Positions 12,801-25,200 of a DNA stretch of 64,000 bases are shown piece after piece. The notes under the pieces were generated by a model. It saw nothing but the letters and a program-made list of their open reading frames with translations, was not told the origin of the DNA and ran no database searches. Made by a program: the position numbers and the translations under genes. This DNA comes from Tetracentron sinense (lineage: Eukaryota > Streptophyta > Magnoliopsida > Trochodendrales > Trochodendraceae): NCBI GenBank assembly GCA_015143295.1, contig CM026570.1, positions 6,782,047 through 6,846,046 of the forward strand. The letters are read 5' to 3'. The stretch's first letter is position 1. Each line of letters starts with the position of its first letter.

Positions 12801-15142
12801 GAGTTCATGTTCGAGAAGGTTCCACAATTTCCACAAAAGCTGATGAACTTGATCTTCCTGGTATGACACTGTCTGACCCAGCCCCCGGCCACAGTATTGC
12901 TGCTTTGCATGAGGTTCGCTCTGATGTGGACAAGCTGGACGGACATAATTTTGAGGCTGCTGATAGCAGGAATGATAGTAGTAGTCAAGAAGGTGCCACA
13001 GATCCTGCTAAGGCTGATGTGAGTGGAGATCATCCTGGTATTGTGTCGATTGGGCCCACCTCTGGCCAGGATACCCTGTGTGAGAATAGAAATTCGGAAG
13101 CTCTGTGTGTGAAGAATGAAGGAAAAGAGGCTCCTATTTTAGAAAACGTGTACTCTGTGGCTGTTGAATCTTGCAGTATGGAACCTGTTCCAGAAGATCA
13201 TTGTGAAATTCAGTTGTTGGCAGTAGTTGAAAGCAGAAGGGATAACCACAATAAGAACTACAATGTAGAAGCAAGCCCCTTGGAAATTCAAGCTTATCCC
13301 CATCAATTTCTTGCTGTACTCAGTGAGGAACACAAAACTGCAGGACTACCAGATAATTCTATAGCTGAGAAGGGTGATCCAATGGATGTCTCTCAGAGTG
13401 GTGGTGTTGACCAAAAAGAAACATCAATGGGAAACATGGATTCATCCTCAGTTCCTTTGCCAAGACATGAAGATGAAAGGATTGATGGCACATCCGAGAA
13501 GGATCCAGAGCAGAACTCAGTAGCACCGACAGGATCAGATGCTGCAGGAATACCAAACAATTCTGAAATTGAGGGTGATGCAATGGATACTTCTCAGATT
13601 AGTGGGGTTGAAGAAAAAAAAACATTGGTGGGAAACATGGATTCATCCTCAGTTCCTTTGCCAAGACATGAAGATGGAAGGATTGATGGCACATCCGAAA
13701 AGGATCCAGAGCAGAGCTCAGTAGCACCGGCAGGATCAGATGCTGCAGGAATTCGAAACAATTCTGAAGTTGAGGGTGATCCAATGGATATTTCTCAGAT
13801 TAGTGGGGTTGAAGAAAAAGAAGCATTGGTGGGAACCATGGATCCATCTTCAGTTCCTTTGCCAAGACATGATGATGAAAAGATTGCTCACACATATGAG
13901 AATGATACAGTGCATAGCTCAGCAGCACCGATGGGATCAGAAGCTGCAGGAGTACCGAATAATTCTAAAGATGAGAAAGGTGATCCAGTGGATGTTTCTC
14001 AGATTGGTGGGGTTGAAGAAAAGGAAGCATTGACGGGAAACATTTCATCCTCAGTTCTTTTGCCAAGACACGATGATGCAAAGATTGCTCGTACATATGA
14101 GAATGATCCAGTGCATAGCTCAGCAGCGCCGACAGTATCAGAAGCTGAGAAGGGTGGTCCAGTGGATGTTTCTCAGATTGGTGGGGTTGAAGAAAAGGAA
14201 GCATTGGCGGGAAAAATTTCATCCTCAGTTATTTTTCCAGGGTATGAAAGTGAAAAGATCACTAGCACATCCGAGAAGAACCCGCTACAGAGCTCAGCAG
14301 CACCAACAGGAGCAGTAGCTGCAGGAGTACCAAATAATTCCAAATCTGAGGGTGATCCAGTGGATGATTCTCAGATTGGTGGGTTTGGAGAAAAAGAAGC
14401 ATTGGTGGGAAACATGGACTCATCCTCAATTCCTTTGCCAAGACATGAAGATGAAAAGATTGATGGCATATCCGAGAAGGATCCCGAAAAGAGCTCAGCA
14501 GCACCGACAGGATCAGAAGCTGCAGGAATACCGAATAATTCTAAAGTTGAGATGGGTGATCCAGAGGATGTTTCTCAGATTGGTAGGGTTGAAGAAAAAG
14601 AAGCATTAGCAGGAAACATGGACTCATCGTCTGGTCTTTTGCCTGGGCATGAAAATGAAAGGATTGCTGGCATATCCGAGGAGGATCCACTGCAGAGCTC
14701 AGCAGCACCAACAGGATCAGAACTAGAAGCTTCAGGAGTACCAAATAATTTTAAAGCTGAGGGTGGTGATCCAATGGATGTTTCTCAGATTGGTGAGGTT
14801 GAAGAAAAGGAAGCATTGACGGGAAACTTGGATTCATCCTCGATTCCTTTGCCAATCCATGAAGATGAAAAGATTGATGACACTTTTGAGAATGATCCAG
14901 AGCAGAGCTCAGCAGTGTCAACAGGGTCGAAGTCTGCAGAAATACCGAATAATTCTAAAGCTGAGATTGGTGATCCAATGGATATTTCTCAGATTAGTGG
15001 GGTTGAAGAAAAAGAAGCTTCAGCGGGAAACATGGATTTGTCCTCAGCTCCTTTGCCAAGACATGATGACGGAAGAATGCATGACACATCCGACAAGGAT
15101 ACAACAGTGCTGACAGGATCAGAAAGTCCTCAAGTAGAGTAA
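6814..15142 (+). CDS. SYD: SPLAYED-like SWI/SNF chromatin-remodelling ATPase, C-terminal exons (5' part off-window)
   Basis: Coding exons join 6814-6911, 7020-7127, 7675-7732, 7848-8060 and 8159-15142. All have GT-AG borders and matching phases, giving 2,486 residues to TAA at 15140. The first exons encode the stretch after the Snf2 helicase: VRTVEEQVRAAAEHKLGVAN, AGFFDNNTSAEDRREYLESL and ESEIDIFESIDKQRREEEM. This corresponds to the SnAC histone-coupling region. The tail RSYEDQWTEEEFEKLCQ follows, then a proline-rich block (8320-8520) and an AT-hook core RGRGRPKK (about 8540-8560). No bromodomain follows, which separates it from BRM. The remaining ~2,200 residues are Ser/Glu-rich and probably disordered, ending in nine tandem repeats (13349-15100). 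The family acts in the nucleus as the ATP-driven motor that repositions nucleosomes. ATPase exons lie left of position 1, beyond an intron of at least 6.8 kb. No stop or frameshift was seen, so the tail looks functional. Confidence 0.92.
8320..8530 (+). repeat. CCA-rich proline-coding tract in the SPLAYED-like exon
   Basis: Imperfect (CCACCA)n and ACTACCACC units encode a run of PPPLPPQLPPP type just before the AT-hook. The regular triplet makes long open frames in all phases on both strands; these are shadows. Such tracts change length by slippage, so allele length may vary. Confidence 0.9.
13349..15100 (+). repeat. Nine tandem ~67-residue (~200-bp) coding repeats
   Basis: Units begin PNNSK.EGDPMD, continue VSQIGGVEEKEAL and MDSSSVPLPRHEDEKI, and end EKDPEQSSAAPTGSEAAGI. 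Nine consecutive units can be read, with starts about 200 bp apart. The fifth has lost its first few residues and the ninth is shortened before the stop. Units are close in DNA as well as protein, indicating tandem duplication by unequal exchange. Repeats stay in frame. Their role is unknown; composition is acidic and Ser-rich. Confidence 0.92.
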
Positions 15143-15892
15143 AGGAGGAAATCTACAGCTTTTTTTGTATAGTGAAACAGGAATATTATGTTATTAAACA
15201 CTAATTACCCATTTTTGTGTTTTTGTAAATGGATCTCCTGACGGCTCCATTGAGTCGAAACAGCAACACGATTTGGCAATTTGATCTCACTTCCATTCCT
15301 GTATACGCAATAGTGATGACCCACTTCCAGTTTCTGTTCACGATGCTTGTACCTGTATAAAAAGTTTTTATGGGCCTCTCTCCCCCAAAATTTGGTTAGT
15401 CTTCTGCAGCTAATTCACTTGTCTGCTGGATAATCCGCTTTATTTGCTTCAGTTTAATCAAAGTTAGCAAGACAGCTATCTTTATGGAACAAGCAAAATA
15501 GCTCCATAATTTGGGGAGTAGGAGGCCTCCTCCGGAAGGATTTCGCAGACTTGCAGTCACCAAGGCTTGACCTGTCTACTCTTTAGCAAAACTGTCTCCG
15601 CTAAGTTCCAAGATCATTGCTCCTTGATCCAAAGACAAAAATTAGGCTGTGTTATTATCAATTGTGCTCCCAAACCAAAAGAGGAAGAATAAACAATAGC
15701 AGCAGTTGTGTTGTTGTCCAAATATGGAGGAGATGGCGCTACATCAGCCAATAACATCAAGACAAGTTGTGGTGTTGTCCATACATCAGCCAATAACATC
15801 AAGACAGAGTTGACATGATAGATCACAATGTTGCTCAATCCTCTCTGGTTAAAAAAAAAAAAAAAAAAAAAAAAATCAGGGATCTACCATTA
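15143..15892. other. 3' flank of the SPLAYED-like gene
   Basis: Probable 3' UTR and intergenic DNA. It includes a duplicated 24-bp segment (15741-15764 and 15783-15806) and a 25-base A run at 15851-15875. No gene was recognised. Confidence 0.6.
15741..15806. repeat. Short direct duplication, period 42 bp
   Basis: The segment ACATCAGCCAATAACATCAA occurs twice with 42-bp spacing, plus partial similarity of the spacer (TTGTGGTGTTGTCC) to the sequence just upstream. Confidence 0.85.
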
Positions 15893-16108
15893 GTGGGGAA
15901 TGGATTTCGTCATACCAAAACCTTCTGGCCTTCTAACTGCTCATTTAACCCTGATTAACATTTTTTTAACTCCCTATGGTTAATTTTTAAAAAAAACCAA
16001 GGTTACATGGATGAACCCTAATGTTAATAAATCTTAACCACAGTTAAGGGGTGTTAAAACAGACGTGTTGACCCGTGGTACAAGGGCAAGACGAAATCCA
16101 TTCCCCAC
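15893..16108. mobile_element. Foldback MITE with perfect 19-bp inverted ends
   Basis: GTGGGGAATGGATTTCGTC at 15893-15911 is the exact complement of 16090-16108. The interior carries TTAACCCTGATTAAC near the left and AAATCTTAACCACAGTTAAG near the right, the inner core shared with other MITEs in this window (26713-26990, 55401-55641, 57486-57627). The target duplication is unclear. No coding capacity. Confidence 0.8.
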
Positions 16109-16633
16109 CATTTCATGTGTTTTTAGATTTTAGCAATGCAATGGAGTAACCACTCTAACCGTCAACCTTGTTCCCGGTCCAAAAATGGCGATCTATTGAG
16201 ATCCGTACCAAGAAATAAAAACTCTTATAAAGCTATTCAAGGAATTGCCGATTAAACCTACCATACTGTCCGTACCTTATTTCAGGCAGCCTTTCGGTAA
16301 TTCTGTTTTTCAATTTATTTATTTATTTTCAATTTCATGTTTAGGTTTTCTATGCAAATCTGTTTGAGTAGAACTGATTTCCTGGATTTTTCAGTTTTTT
16401 TTTTCGATTTTCTTCCTTGAATTTTTGTTGGCTTCTTTGGATCTTGAGATGAGTAATGGAGGAATGGGGAGGAATTCGATTCTAATATGTGCTCCTTGAA
16501 TGGGGGAATTCGTTGATCAGATGTTGATCTTGATGGAGATGGGTAAGGCGAGCCGAGCTGACCTCGTCGAGGTTTGGCTGGACTTTATAAAGAATTTCAG
16601 GCCTCGCCAAGATCTTGAAATCCTTATCAACAG

Positions 16634-19019
16634 GTATGACTGACCATTTGGTGTTCAATTGAAGTTTGTCTGCAATTGTGCAGTTTCAGAAACAAATGTT
16701 TATTGGTACTAGTAATTAGTTTTAGGTCATCTTGAATTAGGAGAATTTTCATTGCAAGCTTTGATTTTATGATTTGGAATGAACAATTTGGGTAAGGGAG
16801 TGCAATTCTTGAGAATCATTGAATTATTATCCACATGCCTTAATTTGACTAGAATTGAGAATCTCACAAGTGGCACACTACAAAACCCGATTTCTGTTTA
16901 AGTCCTAAACCTACTTCTTCAGGGATTCATCATGTCAAAAGAGTCCAAAACTTTCTCAATGTTCCATCATGCTTCTGTAATGATTTCTCTCTTTTATGAA
17001 TTGCATTGATTAACTCATTATTCATTAGACCTCTGAGTAGAGAATTCGGTGAATGAATCTACCTTGGTTTTGCATTACTGGTGCCATATGGCCTCCCTAA
17101 TCTCAAACCAAAGACCTTGATGAAATTTTGTAGACATCTCACAAGATGACATGGTTATAGAAATGAAGGGCATTCATAAGTGATAAAAGCTATTAGTAAA
17201 GCACGGGCCAATTTTGGTCAATATCTTATAATTATTCACCCGCAAAGGCTAGAACTTGGTATACAAGCTTACATTTTGTAGTGAATGACAAAGGGAGTTG
17301 ACATGTTGAATCCTCAATTCATTTTCTTTTATATCAAAACTAATGTAGTGTTAGAGCCATAGAAACCCTAAATCTAGGTTCAGGAATCCATTTTCCTTTG
17401 AAATTGACACCTAGAAGTGGAACAAGGAGAAATAGCAAACTGAACCAAGCACCGGCACCTAACATCACCTGAGGTTATATATCTGTCACCAAACATACAA
17501 TGTAAGTCATCGAGTGGCTTGGTGCAAATGTTCTAAGCCTTTTGAATATAGATTTTTCATGACTTGTGTTTTCGAGAAAAGATTTCAGATGGGTATTACT
17601 TTTGTTTCTGGAGTATGTACAAAATTTTATATCGTTAAAATTGAAGGGAAATTACCGCTCATCTTGCTTAAATGAAAGCACCTTAGTAATTCTTGATTTT
17701 TTATTTTTTTTATTTGGTTATTTTTATAGTTCTGTTTTAAAACTGTTCTCCCTCAAATTTCAAGTCATTTGATTTGATTTATTGCATGAAAATATTGTAT
17801 TTGGTAGTGCCTTGCTAATGCAACAAGAAAATTGTTATTTTGTTTACTAATTGAATTCTTAGTTTGGCTTCCTATAATGTGATAAATTTCTTCATTCCAA
17901 TTAATTTGTGTATGAGAAGTTTCTACTGTTCAAATATTTCCATTTATAGTATTCCCCTGAGGATTTTACAATTATAATGTAGGAGAGGTGTTTTGAGTGT
18001 TTTTTTTACTTCTCGTAATATTTTAGATTTTTATACCAAGTGTTTCCTTTACTCATGGTCATGGTGAATCATTTCATGTATTTTCATCTTATTGTCTAAC
18101 CTTTGAAGAGTCTCCTAATATGGAAACATTCTAATTTTATTAATTTGTATAGACCAAAATAGGAAGGTGGTCAATATGAAGGTGTGATGAGTATCGTAAA
18201 TAAGGTTTTAGCATCGATTTATGTCCTAGTCAAAATGAAATTAAATCCAAATTTCTGAGATTTCTTTGGAATTTGTTGAAATGCTAGAAATTGTGTGTAA
18301 AGAAAATACGAAGTGGATTGATATGCGATTCACCATCATCAATGTCTTGGGGTCAGCAATAAGAATCCTAATGTGGTAATTTCACATATATCTCTAAATC
18401 CTAATTTAGTTGTACCTTTGTGTTTAGACTATTACCAGATCGAGAAGCGAAAACAAGAAGCGAAGCGAAAGCGAGGAGTGAGGCTCAAAATATTCTTGAA
18501 AAATGAGAAGCGAGATATGAGATACGGGTGCCTCTTTCCCATTATATTATTATGTGTAACAATATCTTAGATTTTGCTGCACATGAGATATGTGTGGAGA
18601 ACCTTAGGTTCCAACTCATTGATACTTGCTTAGGGTGTCTACACCCTAGGCTGTAGACTTGGGTTTATCCCATAATGTCCCCCACACAGCTCTCTCTTTG
18701 ACCACTAAATGAGACATGATAGAAGCAAGCTTTTTGCGAAGCGAGTCTAGGAAACGAGTTTCCTAGGAAGCAAGCATCCCACCTTGTACATAACTTCCGT
18801 GCAACTATGGTTTAGACTGGATGGATGGCAGGACGGACTAATTTTAATGAGATTATGTAGTTATTTTATGGTTGAATTAAGTTTTATGAGATGTAATTTG
18901 CTGGGATCTTTTTATTATTTTATAGTTTGATGATTTTATTGTTATGTATGAATAAGAATGTTTTGAGGTATGAATGTATGAGATACTCCTACGTGATTTA
19001 TTTGATTTAACACTAGTTT
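16634..19019. other. Pseudogene intron/decayed sequence
   Basis: AT-rich DNA after the first exon remnant. A searched-for set of DHD/SHD motifs (VSSHNF, GERGLISR, KPVGHSKSP, GAGGAGKA) was not seen. A purine-rich stretch of AAGCGA units occurs near 18435-18520. Confidence 0.5.
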
Positions 19020-19280
19020 ATTAGGTTTTACCAGATTACCCACTATTACAGATTATCTAATTACCCAATAGGTAAAATGCTTTAAAACAGGTAAAAATTT
19101 GAGGTGATTATTTTACCCAATTACCTGATTACTTGATATGTAATTGGAAATCTTTACCCCACCCGAGAGGGTAATAGGTAAAGAAAAATTTTACCCTACC
19201 CTATAGGGTAAGGGTAAAGCATGTAAGAAACAGTAAATAAGTAAGGGAAAAGTCTTACCTGGCCCCTACTTACCCATTGA
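19020..19280. repeat. Region rich in TTACCC and GGGTAA motifs
   Basis: TTACCC/TTACCT occur many times, mostly in the left half, and GGGTAA/AGGTAA in the middle, giving a loose palindromic layout. It may be the subterminal part of an unrecognised DNA element, but no clear termini or target duplication were found. Confidence 0.35.
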
Positions 19281-20689
19281 CAGACTAGACAATTGATAGG
19301 TATGTCTATGTTATAAGAAACTCATCTTATAGCATGGAGAATAGCTTTCCAACATCGGAAGACCTGTGGAAGAGTTTGAGATTGTTTAAAAGACTCCAAG
19401 AAGTTCCCTTGCCTTATGCTCAATGGAATTACAAATTCACAAGCCCAAAGGGACCCAATCTTTCTGTTACATTGAACTACTGAAGAATATTGATTTTCAC
19501 TGTTCATGAATCTGTCTCTTTTAAAATGGAATTCTGGAACTGGAAGGGAAACTTTTAATTATTTAAAAGAGGGTTTACTTTTTATTATTTTTTCTCTTTG
19601 TGATAGATCGAGGTTGATAATGAAGATGGAGTTTCGGGTTAGTTGATGCCTGTTGGTTTAGGCTCGAAGTTAATAAATCCAGAGAATGGACCAGTTTCTG
19701 TTGTAAGTTCTATAATGAATAGGCTTGTAGAGGACCCTCTGTATCCTTTATTTACCCTATATTTTATACTTTCCTCATACCTTACAACTTCAACTTCAGT
19801 AAGAGGAATGAAGGATTTCCACAACTTGCTTTACATTGATAAGGTTAATCATTTCATAGCCAATATTTCCTATATTTTTATGAATGGACTGCATTTAAGG
19901 TTTCAATGATAAAACTTGTTTCTTCAATCACATAGTGATGTCCTAAAACTGATGTTAATCCACTATGAACAGATTTAACTGAAGTATTTCACAAATTTGG
20001 GAACCTTGTGTTTTTCTTGACATTCTCAAGATTTTAGGAGGCTTTAGGTCTCCAAAATTTTGGACTTTTGGATGTTTGTTTTGCCACTTTAGCCTCTGTA
20101 GGGTAGTAAAGATTATTTTCCATGGCCAAAATTGTCACATCAAGCACTCTGTGACATCTTCATTGCAATTTAGAACTGTATGATTAATGTGTTAGATTCT
20201 TTTAAACAAAAAATGAGTGTATTTGGAGATAAATATTTAAACAAAAAATATTTTCTATTTGGAGATAAATTAGAGTTGAAGAGACAAACTGGTGAGACAT
20301 AAGTTTTGACCATAGAAGGTAGAAAGTACTACTCAATAGAAAAAGGAGTGTATTCTTCTAAGATGCTGTGGGTTTAACCAATTGAGGAAAACCACGTTGC
20401 AGAGATAGTATATGCCTATTTATATGGAATTTTCACTTTTCTCATATTTTCTCCCAAATACGGCAAACTCTAGCTTTTGATATAAAGAAAATGAATCATC
20501 ATCAGCATCAGCATCGTCATCCAAGCCTGACCTGACTGTTTGGAGACGGCTGCACGAATCCTGGTTTGCCATTCTATCTAGGGCCATGTCTTCTGCTAGT
20601 GTGTAAAACTGTAAATTCAATTATTTTCTCAATACAATCTATATCCTTTTCGGCTTTCCCCTTGTTATGTTGCGTCTTCAACCTGCATC

Positions 20690-20960
20690 AGAGCACTCAT
20701 TCTCATTTTGGTGCTGTCATCGATAATAGTTACACATGTCCAAATCATTTTATTTGACTCTCTATTTTATCACCCATTGGGGCTCCTCCTTCCCTTGGAT
20801 GTGTTCATACCTAATTTTGTCTTTTTCCTAGTCTTGTTACTCATCCATCTCAACATTCCATCATGGAAACACTCTTTTTTTGAATAAGTTGTCCCTTGAG
20901 GCCCAAAATTCTGCTCCATAAAGCCATTTTTCCATCAGTTATATAAGCATTCATCGGTCA
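20690..20960 (-). mobile_element. Possible RTE-type LINE 3' coding fragment
   Basis: The complement carries a decayed version of the same C-terminal tail as at 4560-4840 (SMMEC.DG..TR, GKRQN, FGHV). Stops are frequent. No termini were seen. Confidence 0.35.
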
Positions 20961-21656
20961 CATAGCACTTTAGAAGAACATCTCCACTTCAGCCACGCAG
21001 CTCTAGTTCCTATGGGCAACATTATGCTCATTTTTAGTTATCATGCACAGAGAAAATCCAAAAATGAACTGCATGTTAAAATACATGACAAGGACACTTC
21101 ATTTTTTTTAGAATTTTCTGGACACACATGTGAGAAATATGTCGCACTGTGAAGAAAGTGTGACTTTTCTTCTCTCTTATCCTCTGGTATAAAATTACTA
21201 CACATACTATTCTTGTATATTTTATTAATATAGATGCATGCACAACTTTTGTTCTATGCTTTTATAAATCGATCTTTCTGTATTATCAGATAATTCTAGA
21301 GATCTGTCAGCAATGCATGTAGGATATTTGAAGGTGGAAATGTATGCGACCTTTTTATCTATAAGTGACATGTTTTGAATGACATAGCACATTAGCAACA
21401 TGGTTGTTTCCATATGAACATTGGTTTGTCCGCCTTGTGACTTGGAAGATGATTTATGCTTCCTTCTGACTGCAAGATCAAGCTTGAGACCGTTCAAAAA
21501 AAAAACGATCCAGCTAAAGTGCTTGCTGATATAATTGGAACAAATGCTTTATCTCTTGCTGAATTAGATAGTTTCCATCCAGAGGATTGGATGATCCTTG
21601 CAAATACCACCTACATAGGAATACAACCAAAGGTTGACGAGAGACCCATATCTAAG

Positions 21657-22061
21657 GTTTGCCTCCCCTATGCTCTCTTCATATTTTGCATTCTTCTCTA
21701 TTCCTATGCAAGCTTTTAAAGGCCAATGTACCTAGCATTTTTTACCTAGGATAATAACCTACAAGAGGATTCACTTGTCATTAGAAGAATATGGAGGCAT
21801 TTAATCTGTAGAAAATTCGATTTTGTGGTTAATGACTTTCTCTTCTATTGCTAATGTTCAATTATTTCCATTCACAGGCTTGTTTTTCAATAACATGCAC
21901 ATTGCTAATTTCCATCATAGATCTTAATTTTGTAGCATCCCTCTCTATCCCAAGGCTCATGATAGATTATCTAGATTTAACATCACCAACCAAAAAAAAA
22001 ACCAACACAGCCATGCAAGAAAGAAATTTTTTGTCATGCAGGCTCCATACTGTATAATATG
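21657..22061. other. Pseudogene intron left of the hAT insertion
   Basis: It begins at the GT donor after ISK. AT-rich, no feature recognised apart from the hAT target duplication ATAATATG at 22054-22061. Confidence 0.6.
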
Positions 22062-22212
22062 CAGGGGCGGAGCCAATGGGGGCTTTGCAAAAAAAAATTT
22101 GTATGTATATCCATATGGCAGCATGACCATGGAGGTGGATGGAGATCCAATGACAGCCAATTGCAATTGAACTCGGGATGAGTTCAATCGCACCCATAGG
22201 CCAACACGTCTC

Positions 22213-25200
22213 CTTTTTTTTTGATCGATAAAGCAATGCATTAAATAAAAGGAAAAAGGAATACAAGAAGAAGCCCAGCATTAAGAGCTTACAACCCTGT
22301 AAACTCAAAAACCGGGAAAGAGCGAGCCGGAACCCAACCCCTAGGAATTAAACATTCTTAATACAAAATTTCCCGTAAATCCTCCCTATTGCAATGTAAC
22401 CCCGCCCAATCCAAGACTGTCAACTTGATGCGATCACATATCCGGGGAATGGTAGAGACAACGTCCTCGAATACTCTATAATTTCTTTCTTTCCACAAAG
22501 ACCAAACAATAGCTCCAGGAAGCGCCTCCCAAATCGCCTTGCATGCCCCTGCCTTGTTCTCCCAGGGCCAACAAGATAAGAAATCATGGATGGATGTTGG
22601 AAACACCCACGCAACCCCCATACAGGATAGGAAAAAGCCCCATACCTCTTGAGCAACTGAGCAAATTTAAAAGGAGATGATCCACCGATTCTTCTGCATG
22701 AAGGCACATATAACATCTATTTGCCAAACTCCAACCTCTATGTTTCAAGTGGTCGTAGGTAAGAATTTTGTTCAACGTTGCAGTCTATAAAAAAATGAGA
22801 CTTTGGAAGGATACCAGGATTCCACACCACTTTATGAGAGAAAGACTCACTAAAGCTGGGGGATATCAATCTTAACAATAATAAGATTGAACTGAGAACC
22901 GACCTTGGTTGTTCCTAGACCACAACCTACAATCCCTTATCTCTGGAATAAGGGTCGACAAGGTAATGCGCTCCAAAAGACGAGACATGTCACTGATTTC
23001 CCAGTCATTAATACCCCACCTCATCCTTGGGCACCAAACTACCCCTGTAACCTATCTCTCATAAGAGTCCTCCACTAGAGCATCCCTGTTGGAGGCTAGG
23101 ACAAAAAGATTGCCGAAGTCATCCATTAGATGAGTAGAACCAGACTATATGTCCTTCCAAAGTCTAATCTCCGACCCTCTCCCTGCTCGAAATCTAAAAT
23201 ACGACACGACCAAGTTGGCATTGGCCATAATCCCCTTCCAAAATCCCAAACCATGCATACCTCTCACTTCCCTAGGAATCCAACACGATGTTTCCCTATA
23301 CTTGACAACAATCATAGCCCGTCACAAACTGTCTCTTTCAGCACCAAATTTCCACACCCATTTGCCTAATAAAGCTTTATTCACCCAGGTCAGCGGCTTT
23401 AGATTCAACCCCCCACCTTCCTTAGGCTTACACATTTGGTGCCAAGCGACTAATTGGTTTTTGACTGCATCTCCTCTTTCACTCCATAGAAACTTCCTCT
23501 ATAACTGCTCAATGGACTTGGCCACCGATTGTGAGACAGTGAGAGTCGACATGAAAAAAGTAGGCAAGCCCCGTAAGGTGCTTTAGATGAGAGTCAATTT
23601 TCCCTCTTTCGATAAGTAAGTCGCTTTCTATCTTGATAGTCTTTTGGCAATTCGTTCTAGCACAGGGTTCCAAACTGATTTCGCTTTAAAGCTAGCACCC
23701 AACGGCATGCCCAAATACACCAAAGGAAGAGAACCCACTCGACAACCAAGACAGGTGGCCAAATGTCTAAAATAGGGACATGGCCAACCCGGAAAAGTTT
23801 TGATTTAGCAAGATTAATTCTTAATCCTGACACTACTTCAAAGCATCTTAGAATACATCTGAGGTAAAGGAGGTCCCTCCTCAAAGCCCTCCCGAAGATA
23901 AGAGTTTCATCCGCGAATTGGAGATGTGAAATCCTCATTCTAGTTACGCCCACCCTAAAACGTTCAAAAAATAGACCCTCTGCTTTCAACAACAACCAAC
24001 TCAGAGCCTCCGAAGCCAACACAAAAAGAAAGGGCGAAAGAGGGTCACCCTATCTCAAACCTTTGGAATTGAGGAAATAGCCCACTGAACTACCATTCAG
24101 CAGAATGGAGAAAGATACCGAGGACATACACGACCACATCCAAAACCTCCACTTCTCGCTGAATCCCATCCTGCCTAGAACATACAGGACAAACTCCCAA
24201 TTAACATGATTATAGGCCTTTTCCATGTCCACCTTGCAAAAGATCCCCGAGATTTTAGATCTCACCCTCGCATCTATACACTTGCTGGCAATAAGGATCC
24301 CATCTAAATTTGATGCCCTCCAACAAACGCACTTTGTTGAGGGGAAACAAGAGTAGCTATCACTTCCTTGAGACGAGAAGCCAACACCTTTGAGAGGATT
24401 TTGTACATACTACTCACAAGGCTAATCGGACGAAAGTCTTTGAGATCTACCACCCCCTCCTTTGTAAGGATCAAGACTAGAAAAGTGATATTCATAACTC
24501 TGTCAAATCGCCTTGTGTCTCACAATTCTTGCATCACCTTCTTAAAGTCCCGCCCCACGATCTCCCAACAACACCTATAAAATTCCATAGAAATTCCATG
24601 TGGCCCAGGTGCTTTATCGATTGCTAAACTTTGGATCGCACAAAGTACCTCTTCTTCTTCAAAGGGAGCCTCAAGGGACTCTCTCTGATCCGGAGATAAC
24701 ACATCAAAAAAAAGACCATCTAAACGTGGGCGCCATCCTTCTTTCTCATGATACATTTCTTTGTAGTAAGAGACCACACTCTCTTCAATTTCACTCTTCC
24801 CCTCCTTCCAATTCCCATCCATACTCAACTTGGAGATAAAGTTCTTTTTCTATGGAAATTCGTCATTCTGTGAAAGAATTTGGTATTGCAGTCTCCCTCT
24901 TGAAGCCATCGGGTTATAGCTTTTTGTTTCTAGCTTATTTCTTCTTGCTTGAGGAGAGAAACGTATTCCATTTTCTTGACCTCTCGATCGCTACACTCGG
25001 AAGGGAGGAGATTTCGAGAATCCGCTAAGCCATACAATTCTCCTATGTTTCTTAGCAACCCGGACATTTGCTCCTGAATGTTCCCAAAGACCTCCTTATT
25101 CCAGACCTTAATACGAGCTTTCAATAATTTCAGCTGGAGACCGAATCTAGTGCTTGCCGACCCCCACTCGCTTCTGACATTCCACACCTTGGCCACTAGA

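Noticed and set aside
15851..15875. A25 run as the tail of a processed pseudogene or SINE
   Set aside because: The preceding sequence shows neither a tRNA-like head nor coding similarity, and no target duplication.
20480..20530. CATCAGCATCAGCATCG stretch as a coding repeat
   Set aside because: Too short, with stops around it and no exon borders.
23149..23586. 145-codon plus-strand frame
   Set aside because: It lies antisense to LINE coding sequence and has no recognisable domain.
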